Shown one piece after another: positions 1 through 7,891 of a stretch of DNA of 32,904 nt (within the stretch, counting starts at the first letter, position 1; every line of letters begins with the position of its first letter). The notes under the pieces were generated by a model, which saw nothing but the letters and a program-made list of their open reading frames with translations, ran no database searches and was not told the DNA's origin. Position numbers and translations under genes: made by a program. This stretch comes from an uncultured Bacteroides sp. (GTDB taxonomy: Bacteria; Bacteroidota; Bacteroidia; Bacteroidales; Bacteroidaceae): the NCBI GenBank assembly GCA_947074295.1, contig CAMTPC010000030.1, positions 1-32,904 on the forward strand, written 5' to 3'.

Positions 1-1400
1 TCATAAAAGACATATCCATATTTTGTTCCTTTATCTGTAGAAGGCGCTGTGATATAGCCATTTGCTGTACTACGAATTGTACATTGGTTGAAAACGGCAG
101 TTGACCACCCAAAGATGAAATCGACTGTGCCTTCAATGTAGCAATTGTCATAATATTGCCGTTTGTTTTTACCATACGTATAAAGTGTATCTTGATTGCC
201 CAAAAAGCGACAGTTTTTAAAATAAGCACGATCACCCGATACAAAGCAAGCTACAGCTTGTCCCACTCTTCCAGCTGTATTCTCGAAAGTTATATTTTCA
301 GCATAAAAATCGGGAGCATAGAGATAAAAAGTGGATGAACCAGATGTTCCTTTATTTTCGCCAAAAAGATTGGGTTTATTGGCAAAGTCGTCATACGTAA
401 TTACGGCACCGTCTTCACCAATAAGAGAGATGTTAATCTTGCTTTCTGGTACTATTACTTTTTCTTTATAATTCCCCTTACGAACAAGTATAGTAGTACG
501 GATATTCTTACGGAAATCGGGTACAGCATTTATCGCATCTTGTATCGTAAAAAAGTCACCACTTCCATCCTGAGCCACCACAAAATCATATTTACGAACA
601 TGAGGAGCCAGTTCGGGTAATGTCTCAGCTATGGCATCAGCAGCCAAACCGGCAACAATGCGCCCACCATTTATATTGAGATGGGTATTGTCTTCACGCC
701 CTTTTGGAAAGGCTGGAACTATATTGGGTTCAACCCACATAAAAAGCTGTTTAGAAGCTTGTGCCCCCATGTTTTGCACTAATTCATGTGTCAAGCGATT
801 CATGTCAATAAAAGGGACATTGAGCTCGGCTGCAACCGAGCGTGGAGATTCAAGATAAGCACCATGAGTATCGAAAAGCGTATCACCTTCTTCGGGCTTA
901 TCTGTCGATCCGGCATCATGGCGAGTATCTTTACTAATCGATGCATCAAGAGGCTGCACAAAATTACGACGTACAATCGAATTAAACAATACAGGTTTCC
1001 CACCTCGAGCACGTGTTTCATTGACAAATCTTCGCAAGTTATCATCAAAGCTACCACCAGGAACTGTATGGCGTGTAGTATCTGCTTTTTCGTCATTGTG
1101 TCCAAACTGGATAAATACATAATCCCCCTTCTTCATCTTTGAAAGGACTTTATCCCATCGACCCTCATCGATGAAACTTTTAGAACTGCGTCCATTCACT
1201 GCATGATTGTCAATCAAGATGTCTTCAGAAAAAAAACCAGGTAACATCATTCCCCAACCACGTTCGGGATTGCCACCAGTTATATTTTTATTGGCCATAG
1301 TAGAGTCGCCAATCATGAAAATTGTCAGCTTTGACTTATCAGCTTTGAAGGCTGTAAAGATAAAGAATAAACAAAGTAGTAGAATCGATCTGTATTTCAT
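1..1400 (-). CDS. Rhamnogalacturonan acetylesterase-pectin methylesterase fusion (partial)
   Basis: This is a secreted two-domain pectin-degrading esterase. I read 466 codons from the ATG at 1400; the reading frame is still open at base 1, so the C-terminus lies outside the window. A signal peptide covers about residues 1-20. Residues 25-265 form an SGNH/GDSL hydrolase of the rhamnogalacturonan acetylesterase type (CE12-like), with GDST (Ser33), GHND (101-103) and DNTH (Asp237, His240) as the catalytic blocks. From about residue 270 a pectinesterase (CE8) beta-helix begins, showing QAVA (381), QDTL (Asp404) and DFIFG (Asp427), which are the family's catalytic motifs. By family knowledge the first domain removes acetyl groups from rhamnogalacturonan and the second removes methyl esters from homogalacturonan, probably in the periplasm or at the cell surface. 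A pectin utilisation locus probably continues beyond the left edge; that is inference. Confidence 0.93.
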   Translation of the reverse strand, partial: MKYRSILLLCLFFIFTAFKADKSKLTIFMIGDSTMANKNITGGNPERGWGMMLPGFFSEDILIDNHAVNGRSSKSFIDEGRWDKVLSKMKKGDYVFIQFGHNDEKADTTRHTVPGGSFDDNLRRFVNETRARGGKPVLFNSIVRRNFVQPLDASISKDTRHDAGSTDKPEEGDTLFDTHGAYLESPRSVAAELNVPFIDMNRLTHELVQNMGAQASKQLFMWVEPNIVPAFPKGREDNTHLNINGGRIVAGLAADAIAETLPELAPHVRKYDFVVAQDGSGDFFTIQDAINAVPDFRKNIRTTILVRKGNYKEKVIVPESKINISLIGEDGAVITYDDFANKPNLFGENKGTSGSSTFYLYAPDFYAENITFENTAGRVGQAVACFVSGDRAYFKNCRFLGNQDTLYTYGKNKRQYYDNCYIEGTVDFIFGWSTAVFNQCTIRSTANGYITAPSTDKGTKYGYVFY

Positions 1401-1433
1401 ATCCTTTTGAGTATTATATTGAAATCGGATATG

Positions 1434-1441
1434 CAAACGTA
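1434..1441 (-). promoter_or_regulatory. Candidate -7 promoter element of the pectin esterase gene
   Basis: Read on the minus strand this is TACGTTTG, a match to the Bacteroides -7 consensus TAnnTTTG, 33 bases upstream of the esterase start codon. No TTG is present at the preferred spacing of 20 bases, so the gene may need an activator, as polysaccharide utilisation genes often do. Confidence 0.4.
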
Positions 1442-2042
1442 CGATGTTTTCAGTGTAATTAAGTATAAATTTCGTTGGATTAGGTGGAAATATTGGAGTT
1501 TATACTCTTTTAAACACCAAAATAGCACTAATAAAAACTGAGTATAATTAAAAGACCGCTTTTCATCTTACTCTAACAACAATATGCGTTGCTCATAACT
1601 CCAAGCATTTTTTACTCAACATGCAATAAGCATATTTTACTCGATCATAGTGGCGCACATTTACTCTATATTTAAAAGTCATACTCATTACACCGAAGGT
1701 CTGCAATTAATTAAATATCCTATCGTATTCATCACTATAAACTATCGACAAAGATAAGGGAATCGTGCGGTCTTTTAATCTTTGCCCCTTGTGTCAAGGA
1801 GTTTGCCATTTGATTTCCAGCCTTGCGAGGGTTGTACTAAATCCAGCTGAATACAGACTCAATAAAAAATGATATTGTAATACACAGGAATAGATCTAAA
1901 GAGAGGAGGTTTACAACTAATATCCCATTTTGAGAAACACTAAAACTACTGTAAGTATCAAAACGATAATAAACTTTAAGTCAAATCTTAAGAAATAAAA
2001 AGTATATCCTCATGAAATAGGTATGTTTTATAAAAGATATAC
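1442..2042. other. Non-coding interval, about 0.6 kb
   Basis: I see no convincing gene. On the minus strand a second TAnnTTTG match (TATCTTTG) lies at 1749-1756, too far upstream to be the obvious esterase promoter. A stop-to-stop open stretch of about 42 codons at 1741-1869 (+) has no start codon and resembles nothing I know. The rest is A+T-rich sequence without strong repeats. Confidence 0.5.
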
Positions 2043-2073
2043 TTGTCAAAATGAGATTTGTTTTTTATCTTTG
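2043..2073 (+). promoter_or_regulatory. Bacteroides-type promoter for the 85-residue protein gene
   Basis: TTG at 2043-2045 and TATCTTTG at 2066-2073 are separated by 20 bases, the same geometry as the clear promoters at 3603 and 30914. Transcription would start near 2080. That makes the upstream GTG at 2087 unlikely as a start and favours the ATG at 2132. Confidence 0.65.
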
Positions 2074-2131
2074 TTAAACCAACACTGTGAAGAAACTGTT
2101 ATACCTTAGTAATACTTTAAATATAATAATC

Positions 2132-2389
2132 ATGGAGAAGTATCTTATTCACAGCAACGAGCTACATCTAATTCCACAGGAGGAGATTCATAAAGCAGTA
2201 GCTAAAATGGTGGACTATCTAGGCATAGCTGCCGGTTCGACTGATAATTTTGACCTTTACAAGGTAGTAGAAAGTTATTTCACGGACCTCAAGACGCGAG
2301 AGAAGATCAACCATCTGCTACATGTCAGAGATGACGACTATGACTTGGATGTTGAGCTCGGAGAGAAACCCGAATACAAACTTCATTAA
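2132..2389 (+). CDS. Small acidic hypothetical protein, 85 residues
   Basis: I do not recognise a named family. The ATG at 2132 is preferred over an in-frame GTG at 2087, because the GTG lies only about 7 bases after the predicted transcription start and would add a hydrophobic tail that looks like translated leader. The protein has no signal peptide or membrane segment. It is rich in charged residues, with a probable helical core (residues 15-55) and a very acidic C-terminal part containing a DDDYDLD run. It stands alone between its own promoter and a strong terminator, so it is a monocistronic gene. It looks like one of the short cytosolic proteins common in Bacteroides genomes; no function is assigned. 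Confidence 0.75.
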   Translation: MEKYLIHSNELHLIPQEEIHKAVAKMVDYLGIAAGSTDNFDLYKVVESYFTDLKTREKINHLLHVRDDDYDLDVELGEKPEYKLH

Positions 2390-2402
2390 ATCACACACTA
2401 AC

Positions 2403-2445
2403 AAAAAGCCCGAAACAGTCTTTAATTCTCTGTTTCGGGCTTTTT
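2403..2445. terminator. Strong bidirectional intrinsic terminator
   Basis: A perfect 16-base inverted repeat (AAAAAGCCCGAAACAG at 2403-2418, its complement at 2430-2445) with an 11-base loop. The A-run on one side and T-run on the other let it work on both strands. It ends the small gene at 2132-2389 (+) and the mscS gene (-). Confidence 0.92.
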
Positions 2446-2516
2446 CTGCACCCAACTCAAAAACTTCATATAATTAAAAGTCTTTGGATACTCTAATAAA
2501 ACTGGTTATCTGAATA

Positions 2517-3518
2517 CTAATTCTTAGCCTGGTGTACAGTAAGTTGCGGGAAAGGGAATCCAATACCACGCTCATTAAACGTTTTGTATATCTTTTGATT
2601 CATATCAAAATAAACAGGCCAATAATTTTCAGAGTTAACCCACACACGCAGCATAATATTAACGCTACTGGCATCTAGCTTTTGCAAGGCAATCGTATAT
2701 GCCGGATCAGCAATTATTCTAGATTCATTGGCTACAAGTTCTTTTAATACAGATTCAACCAAATCATAATTTTGCCCATATTCTACACCAACTATCCACT
2801 CTACACGACGGATATTTTGATTAGTATAATTGATTACAACACCACTGCTTAAGGAACCATTGGGGACAAAGATCAATTTATTATCCGCAGTATTCAATAT
2901 GGTATGAAAGATCTGAATTTCTTTCACCGTACCAGACACTCCTTGACATTCAATCCATTCGCCTACTTTATATGGTTTAAAGAGCAGAATTACCAATCCT
3001 CCCGCAAAATTCTGCAGATTACCCGACAAAGCCATACCGACAGCAACACCGGCAGAGGCCAAAAGAGCTGCAAATGATGTAGTTTCGACACCTAAGGCTG
3101 CAATCACGACTATTATCAACAACACCGTCAGAGAAATGCTTACCAAACTACGTGTAAATGTTTTTACACTGATATCGATATCGCGTTTTTCCAACACCTT
3201 CATCAGAAGCTTATTGATCATTCGAATGATGAAACGACCAATAATAAAAACAATAAGTGCTTTTAATATATGTCCGCCCATACTCATTGATCCATCAATG
3301 AGTTTCTGGAGTAGATCGCCCCATTTGTCAAGTTTAAGGACTTCTTCAAATGACTGAACTCCTTGTCCGATGATTGTAGAATCAGAAGCTAATTGATGCA
3401 AATCGATAGCGAGTTTTGAAGAGTCAGTTACTAATTTCGTTGAATCCACACCAAGCGTAGCTGTCTCTACTGCTGTTTGTGTAGCCTGCGTAGCATTCGT
3501 GGCTTGAAATAAAAACAT
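2517..3518 (-). CDS. mscS: MscS-family mechanosensitive ion channel, 333 residues
   Basis: This is a small-conductance mechanosensitive channel of the inner membrane that releases solutes on hypo-osmotic shock. After an unusual N-terminal stretch of about 70 residues rich in Thr, Ser, Gln and Asp come transmembrane helices at about 83-103 and 122-143, then the Gly/Ala-rich pore helix (about 148-180) typical of MscS TM3, including ASAGVAVGMALSGNLQNF. The cytoplasmic beta domain follows (KVGEWIE, VPNG) and then the C-terminal alpha/beta domain. Length is slightly above the 286 residues of E. coli MscS because of the N-terminal extension. It is transcribed alone, divergently from the thiamine operon. 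Family assignment is secure; E. coli-like conductance is not implied. Confidence 0.93.
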   Translation of the reverse strand: MFLFQATNATQATQTAVETATLGVDSTKLVTDSSKLAIDLHQLASDSTIIGQGVQSFEEVLKLDKWGDLLQKLIDGSMSMGGHILKALIVFIIGRFIIRMINKLLMKVLEKRDIDISVKTFTRSLVSISLTVLLIIVVIAALGVETTSFAALLASAGVAVGMALSGNLQNFAGGLVILLFKPYKVGEWIECQGVSGTVKEIQIFHTILNTADNKLIFVPNGSLSSGVVINYTNQNIRRVEWIVGVEYGQNYDLVESVLKELVANESRIIADPAYTIALQKLDASSVNIMLRVWVNSENYWPVYFDMNQKIYKTFNERGIGFPFPQLTVHQAKN

Positions 3519-3565
3519 GTGTTACAGAGATTTAATAATTACTTTTGTTTACATTAATAAGGGTG

Positions 3566-3573
3566 CAAAAGTA
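3566..3573 (-). promoter_or_regulatory. Candidate -7 element for mscS
   Basis: On the minus strand this reads TACTTTTG, matching TAnnTTTG, 47 bases upstream of the mscS start codon. No clear -33 TTG is seen at the usual distance. Confidence 0.45.
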
Positions 3574-3602
3574 ACAGAAAGAGGAGAATTATAAAAACTT
3601 TT

Positions 3603-3634
3603 TTTGTTTTGTTGGGGCTAATAGGCTAATTTTG
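3603..3634 (+). promoter_or_regulatory. Promoter of the thiamine uptake operon
   Basis: TTTG at 3603-3606 and TAATTTTG at 3627-3634 are 20 bases apart, a full match to the Bacteroides -33/-7 promoter. The predicted transcription start (about 3641) lies just before the TPP riboswitch, as expected. Confidence 0.8.
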
Positions 3635-3649
3635 CATACGATTCACAAG

Positions 3650-3728
3650 AAAAGGGGTGCCTTAATACGACGGGCTGAGAACATACCCATAGAATCTGAA
3701 CCGGGTAATGCCGGCGTAGAGAACTTTT
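3650..3728 (+). promoter_or_regulatory. TPP riboswitch (THI box)
   Basis: The conserved TPP aptamer elements are present in order: GGGGTGC (3654-3660), GGCTGAGA (3673-3680), ACCC (about 3684-3687), GAACC (3698-3702) and GGGTAATGCCGGCGTAGAG (3703-3721). It lies between the promoter and a receptor/pnuT/TPK operon, the genes expected under thiamine control in Bacteroidetes. The start codon at 3743 is only about 15-20 bases downstream and there is no T-tailed hairpin between, so control is probably at translation initiation rather than by a terminator. That mechanism is inference. Confidence 0.95.
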
Positions 3729-3742
3729 TAATTATCAATGAA

Positions 3743-6043
3743 ATGAAAAAACTTTTTATGACGATTGCAGCTTTTGCAGCAATCAGCAGTGCCACATCAT
3801 TTGCACAGGAGTATGCCAATGATAGCCTGACCAACGTTCATCTGCATGAGGTGCAGATTGTGTCAACACGTGCCACAGCCAAGACTCCTATTGCATTTAC
3901 CAATGTTTCGAAGGAGGAACTTCAAAAGCAAAATACAGGCCTTGATTTACCTTTTCTTTTGCTCAACACCCCTTCCGTCATCACTACATCCGACGCTGGT
4001 GCCGGTATTGGCTATACTTCTATTCGTGTGCGTGGTACAGATGCCACTCGTATCAATGTCACGGCCAATGGAGTTCCCATGAATGACGCCGAGAGTCATT
4101 CCGTTTATTGGGTAAACACCCCCGATTTAGCCTCATCGCTCCAAGATATCCAGGTTCAGCGTGGTGCAGGAACTTCTACCAACGGTTCAGGGGCGTTTGG
4201 CGCAAGTATCAACATGCGTACACAAAACGCATCATCAAAGGCCTATGGAGAAGTGTCTGGCTCATATGGTTCATTCAATTCACACAAGGAGACAGTTCGT
4301 GTTGGTACAGGTTTATTGGGTAATCATTGGGCTTTTGATGCACGTATCTCCAACATTGGCAGTGATGGTTATCGCGACCGTGCATCTTCTGACCTGAAAT
4401 CCTATTTCGCTCAAGGCACCTACTTTGGCGAAACCACTACATTGAAGTTCATCACCTTTGGTGGACGCGAAAAGACTTACCATGCTTGGGATGGTATCAG
4501 TCTGAAGAAGTTGGAAGAAGACCGCACCTACAACCCCAATGGTGCCATCAAGGATGACAATGAGAACAAAGGCAATGTAATCGGTTACTATGATGATCAG
4601 ATAGATTATTACAAACAGACACATTACCAATTGGTATTGACCCAACGCTTGACAGCAGATTGGCAGTTCAATGCCGCTTTGCATTATACCAAAGGATATG
4701 GATATTATCAAGAATACAAAAACGGTCGTACACTGAAGGAGTATGGTCTGTCGCCCTATTATTCGCCTATCTTAAATAAAGATGGCATACCTGATAGCTA
4801 TGAGCTCATTAAAAAGCAGAACTTGATTCGTAAAAAGATCGTAGACAATCATTTTGGTGGTGGCGTATTTTCCTTGGACTACAACATGGGACGTTGGGCA
4901 GCTTCGATAGGTGGAGGTGCCAATCATTACACCAACGATCATTTCGGACAAGTATTATGGGTAAAAAACTATATAGGAACTTTGGATCCTGACCATGAAT
5001 ACTATCGCAATACAGGTAAGAAAACAGATGCCAATCTCTATGCCAAAGCCAATTACCGCATTACAGGAGGACTTCATGCGTATGCTGATTTGCAATACCG
5101 ATTTATACACTATACAATAGACGGCACTAATGATAAATGGGATTGGACAGCCTCACCCGAACATTCGCAAATACTTGATGTAGACAACAAGTTCAACTTC
5201 TTCAACCCCAAGGCTGGCCTCTTTTGGCAAATCAATGCCAATCACTCTGCATATGCCTCATTTGCCATGACAAACAAAGAACCGACTCGCAACAACTATA
5301 CAGACGGACTTCTCTATCAAGCACCCAAAGCCGAAAGGTTATACGATTATGAATTAGGTTATACCTATCGCAGCGAAGTCTTCAATGCAGGCATCAACCT
5401 ATATTACATGGATTATAAAGATCAACTAGTACTTAACGGCAAACTTAATGAAATAGGCGAACCAATGGCCGAAAATGTGAAACATAGCTATCGTATGGGC
5501 GTCGAACTGATGGCAGGTGTACAAATCACTCGTTGGCTTACTTGGAATGTCAATGCTACATGGAGCAAAAATCAAATCAAAGGCTACACAGGCTATATAA
5601 GCGATTATGATGAGAACTGGGATGAGCTCTACTCGCAAACTGCAATCGAGGTTGGTGATACTCCCATTGCCTTCTCTCCTACCTTCATGGCCAATAGCAA
5701 TATCGGTGTTAACATAAAGGGATTTCAGGCTTACTTGCAAACCCAATATGTGAGCCGTCAATATCTTGACAACTTCGGGAAAAAAGCAGATTCTTTAGAT
5801 CCTTATTGTGTTAGCACATTGAGTGCCAACTATACCTTCGACATCCCTTCATTGAAAAGTATCACTGTAGGCGCAACGGTATATAACCTCTTCAACAAGA
5901 AGTATGTGACCAATGGTTATTCTCAGACTGCTGCTATCTACCAACAAGGAGATAAACAATTGGAAGCACAGCAGGTGTCTGACCCACGATTCTATCCAAT
6001 GGCAGGAACCAACGTACTTGCTACCGTTACTCTTCGATTTTAA
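3743..6043 (+). CDS. TonB-dependent outer-membrane receptor for thiamine, 766 residues
   Basis: An outer-membrane beta-barrel importer driven by TonB, predicted from its riboswitch and partners to take up thiamine or its phosphates. The frame is open from 3632, but the first 37 codons of that longer frame are translated riboswitch and begin before the predicted transcription start. The ATG at 3743 opens a normal signal peptide (MKKLFMTIAAFAAISS, cut near SFA-QE). The plug domain follows, with RVRGTDATRINVTANGVPMN and QDIQVQRGAGTSTNGSGAFG typical of TonB plugs. The remainder is barrel strands ending in Phe (TVTLRF). There is no N-terminal carboxypeptidase-like domain, so it is not SusC-like. 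pnuT starts 12 bases downstream. Known Bacteroides operons pair this receptor with pnuT and a TPK, which makes the substrate call strong though indirect. Confidence 0.92.
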   Translation: MKKLFMTIAAFAAISSATSFAQEYANDSLTNVHLHEVQIVSTRATAKTPIAFTNVSKEELQKQNTGLDLPFLLLNTPSVITTSDAGAGIGYTSIRVRGTDATRINVTANGVPMNDAESHSVYWVNTPDLASSLQDIQVQRGAGTSTNGSGAFGASINMRTQNASSKAYGEVSGSYGSFNSHKETVRVGTGLLGNHWAFDARISNIGSDGYRDRASSDLKSYFAQGTYFGETTTLKFITFGGREKTYHAWDGISLKKLEEDRTYNPNGAIKDDNENKGNVIGYYDDQIDYYKQTHYQLVLTQRLTADWQFNAALHYTKGYGYYQEYKNGRTLKEYGLSPYYSPILNKDGIPDSYELIKKQNLIRKKIVDNHFGGGVFSLDYNMGRWAASIGGGANHYTNDHFGQVLWVKNYIGTLDPDHEYYRNTGKKTDANLYAKANYRITGGLHAYADLQYRFIHYTIDGTNDKWDWTASPEHSQILDVDNKFNFFNPKAGLFWQINANHSAYASFAMTNKEPTRNNYTDGLLYQAPKAERLYDYELGYTYRSEVFNAGINLYYMDYKDQLVLNGKLNEIGEPMAENVKHSYRMGVELMAGVQITRWLTWNVNATWSKNQIKGYTGYISDYDENWDELYSQTAIEVGDTPIAFSPTFMANSNIGVNIKGFQAYLQTQYVSRQYLDNFGKKADSLDPYCVSTLSANYTFDIPSLKSITVGATVYNLFNKKYVTNGYSQTAAIYQQGDKQLEAQQVSDPRFYPMAGTNVLATVTLRF

Positions 6044-6055
6044 AAACACCACACC

Positions 6056-6628
6056 ATGGATTATCTTGAGATCATTGGCACCATCGTAGGATTGGTCTAT
6101 CTTTGGTTAGAATACAAAGCCAATATTTGGTTATGGATTGCAGGCATCGTCATGCCTGCAATCTATATTGTTGTTTATTATAGAGCGGGGCTTTACGCAG
6201 ACTTTGGAATCAATATCTATTATCTTATCATTGCTGCCTATGGCTGGTTTGTCTGGAAATTTGGGAGAAATAATACAAAGCAACAGGAACTTCCCATGTC
6301 CTATTTCCCCAAACGTTTTCTTATTGGCAGCATTGTTATCTTTACCCTTCTATTTATTGGAATCGCGCAGATACTTATACATTTCACTGATAGTGATGTG
6401 GCTTGGCTAGATTCGTTTACTACCGCACTCAGCATCATTGGCATGTGGATGCTGGCCCGCAAGTATCTGGAACAATGGTTGGTCTGGATTGTTGTAGATG
6501 TAGTCTGTTGTGGACTCTATATTTACAAAGAGTTATACTTCACCTCTTTCCTATATGGGTTTTATGCAGTGATAGCAATTTTTGGTTATATCAAATGGAA
6601 AAAAATGATGAATGATGCAATTGAATAA
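6056..6628 (+). CDS. pnuT: PnuC-family thiamine transporter PnuT, 190 residues
   Basis: An inner-membrane facilitator of the PnuC fold. It is almost entirely hydrophobic, with about seven helices and the aromatic, Trp-rich helix ends of the family (NIWLWIAG near residue 22, YGWFVW near 62-67, and KYLEQWLVWIVVDV near 132-145). Its length is normal for PnuC/PnuT. Family knowledge: PnuC homologues move a vitamin that is then trapped by phosphorylation; PnuT members in Bacteroidetes are linked to thiamine. Here the trapping enzyme, thiamine pyrophosphokinase, is the next gene and overlaps by 17 bases. Expression should follow the upstream TPP riboswitch. Nicotinamide riboside is excluded mainly by context, not by residues I can verify. 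Confidence 0.92.
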   Translation: MDYLEIIGTIVGLVYLWLEYKANIWLWIAGIVMPAIYIVVYYRAGLYADFGINIYYLIIAAYGWFVWKFGRNNTKQQELPMSYFPKRFLIGSIVIFTLLFIGIAQILIHFTDSDVAWLDSFTTALSIIGMWMLARKYLEQWLVWIVVDVVCCGLYIYKELYFTSFLYGFYAVIAIFGYIKWKKMMNDAIE

Positions 6629-7250
6629 TCTACCCAATGAGACTCAAGCTGTAATATTGGCTAATGGTTCGTACCCACGCCATTCCATACCACTCGATTT
6701 ACTCAAGAATGCACCTTTTCTGATTTGTTGCGATGGAGCTGTTAACGAATTGGTCAAGCACGGAATAGTACCCAATCTTATTATTGGCGACGGTGATTCT
6801 ATATCGGATGAAAATCGTAAACGCTTCAATGATATCTTTGTACAGGTAGACGATCAAGAAACAAATGATCAAACCAAAGCCGTCAACTTTCTGGGCAAAC
6901 TAAACAAGCGCAATATCATTATACTAGGTGCCACTGGTGGCCGAGAAGATCATGCCTTGGGCAACATCAGCCTGCTGATAGACTATATGCGTCAAGATTA
7001 TAATATCATTATGTACACCAATCATGGTTTATTCATACCCATGAATGATGATAATGTGTTCACCACGTTTCCCGGTCAACAAGTCTCTATCTTTAATTTT
7101 GGCACTCACCATTTACGGGCTACAGGACTTAAATACCCACTACGCGACTTCGCTAACTGGTGGCAAGGAACTCTCAACGAAGCCACTGGCGAAGAAGTAT
7201 CTATCACCACGAAAGGCGACTACTTAGTCTATTTAGAATATCCTGAGTAG
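6612..7250 (+). CDS. tnr3: Thiamine pyrophosphokinase, 212 residues
   Basis: Converts thiamine plus ATP to thiamine diphosphate and AMP in the cytosol, trapping imported vitamin. The motifs of the family are in order: CCDGAVN (residues 39-45), IIGDGDS (57-63, usually GDFDS or GDLDS), DQETNDQTKA (81-90) and GATGGREDH (106-114). The C-terminal 70 residues form the beta-sandwich thiamine-binding domain. Two adjacent ATGs (6612 and 6615) are possible starts. The gene overlaps pnuT by 17 bases, implying translational coupling. It ends 4 bases before the stop of the convergent nitroreductase gene, and no separate terminator is visible in that space. The name follows the tnr3 label used for these operons; thiN would be an equivalent symbol. 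Confidence 0.93.
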   Translation: MMQLNNLPNETQAVILANGSYPRHSIPLDLLKNAPFLICCDGAVNELVKHGIVPNLIIGDGDSISDENRKRFNDIFVQVDDQETNDQTKAVNFLGKLNKRNIIILGATGGREDHALGNISLLIDYMRQDYNIIMYTNHGLFIPMNDDNVFTTFPGQQVSIFNFGTHHLRATGLKYPLRDFANWWQGTLNEATGEEVSITTKGDYLVYLEYPE

Positions 7251-7254
7251 CTTA

Positions 7255-7884
7255 TTAGTTTTTATACATCACATTTTCTGGTTTCCACTTGTCTTTTGGT
7301 GCTGGATCTTCATCAGGATAGCCTATAGCAATCACATTGAGCGGTACCAAGTTGGCAGGGAGGTCGAGCAGTTGTTTCACAAAGTCTACACGTTGCTCTA
7401 TGGGATAAACGCCACACCACACAGCGCCCAAGCCCATGCCGTGTGCAGCCAATAACAGATTCTCAGTTGCAGCAGATGCATCCTGAATCCAATAATCCAC
7501 GCCAGCACCCGATAGCGCTTTATCCAAATTGCCACAAACTGCTATCGCCACTGGCGCCTTTCTCACCATTTGCATGGGATTGATATTTGCCGATATACTA
7601 TCTTTTATCGCTTGATTCTTGATCACTACAAATGCCCAAGGCTGCTGGTTGCGAGCAGTCGGAGCTGCCATGGCCGCTTTAAGTAGCGTTTCTATGTCTG
7701 AGTCTGACACTGCTTTATCCGTATATGCACGAATGCTGGTACGCGTCATGATATTTTCTATCACGACTTGTGCCGTATCGGTTTCGACTATATTTCTCTC
7801 TTTGTGAGAATAGAAAACAATTTTCACAGCCAACAACACAATGGCCACAGCCAATATTACATTTAAGAATTTAGATGTATTCAT
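7255..7884 (-). CDS. Membrane-anchored nitroreductase-family flavoprotein, 209 residues
   Basis: An FMN-dependent nitroreductase-fold oxidoreductase. Residues 5-27 are a hydrophobic helix that looks like a signal anchor, and the catalytic fold runs from about 45 to 205. Family motifs include RTSIRAYTD (N-terminal FMN-phosphate contact), AAPTARNQQPWAFVV and DASAATENLLLAAHGMGLGAVWCG. Most nitroreductases are cytosolic and lack the anchor. Here the anchor, and a gene only 7 bases downstream of a flavinylated membrane electron carrier, suggest the domain faces the periplasm and takes electrons from that carrier rather than from NAD(P)H; this is inference, and positive charges flank both sides of the helix, so topology is not certain. 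The substrate is unknown. Confidence 0.88.
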   Translation of the reverse strand: MNTSKFLNVILAVAIVLLAVKIVFYSHKERNIVETDTAQVVIENIMTRTSIRAYTDKAVSDSDIETLLKAAMAAPTARNQQPWAFVVIKNQAIKDSISANINPMQMVRKAPVAIAVCGNLDKALSGAGVDYWIQDASAATENLLLAAHGMGLGAVWCGVYPIEQRVDFVKQLLDLPANLVPLNVIAIGYPDEDPAPKDKWKPENVMYKN

Positions 7885-7891
7885 ATCTTGC

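Noticed and set aside
1741-1869. Stop-to-stop open stretch of about 42 codons that looks like a decayed coding fragment
   Set aside because: No start codon, no neighbouring matching fragment and no recognisable family; could be chance.
3632-3742. In-frame N-terminal extension of the thiamine receptor from a TTG start
   Set aside because: It is the TPP riboswitch read as protein, it starts before the predicted transcription start, and the ATG at 3743 gives a proper signal peptide.
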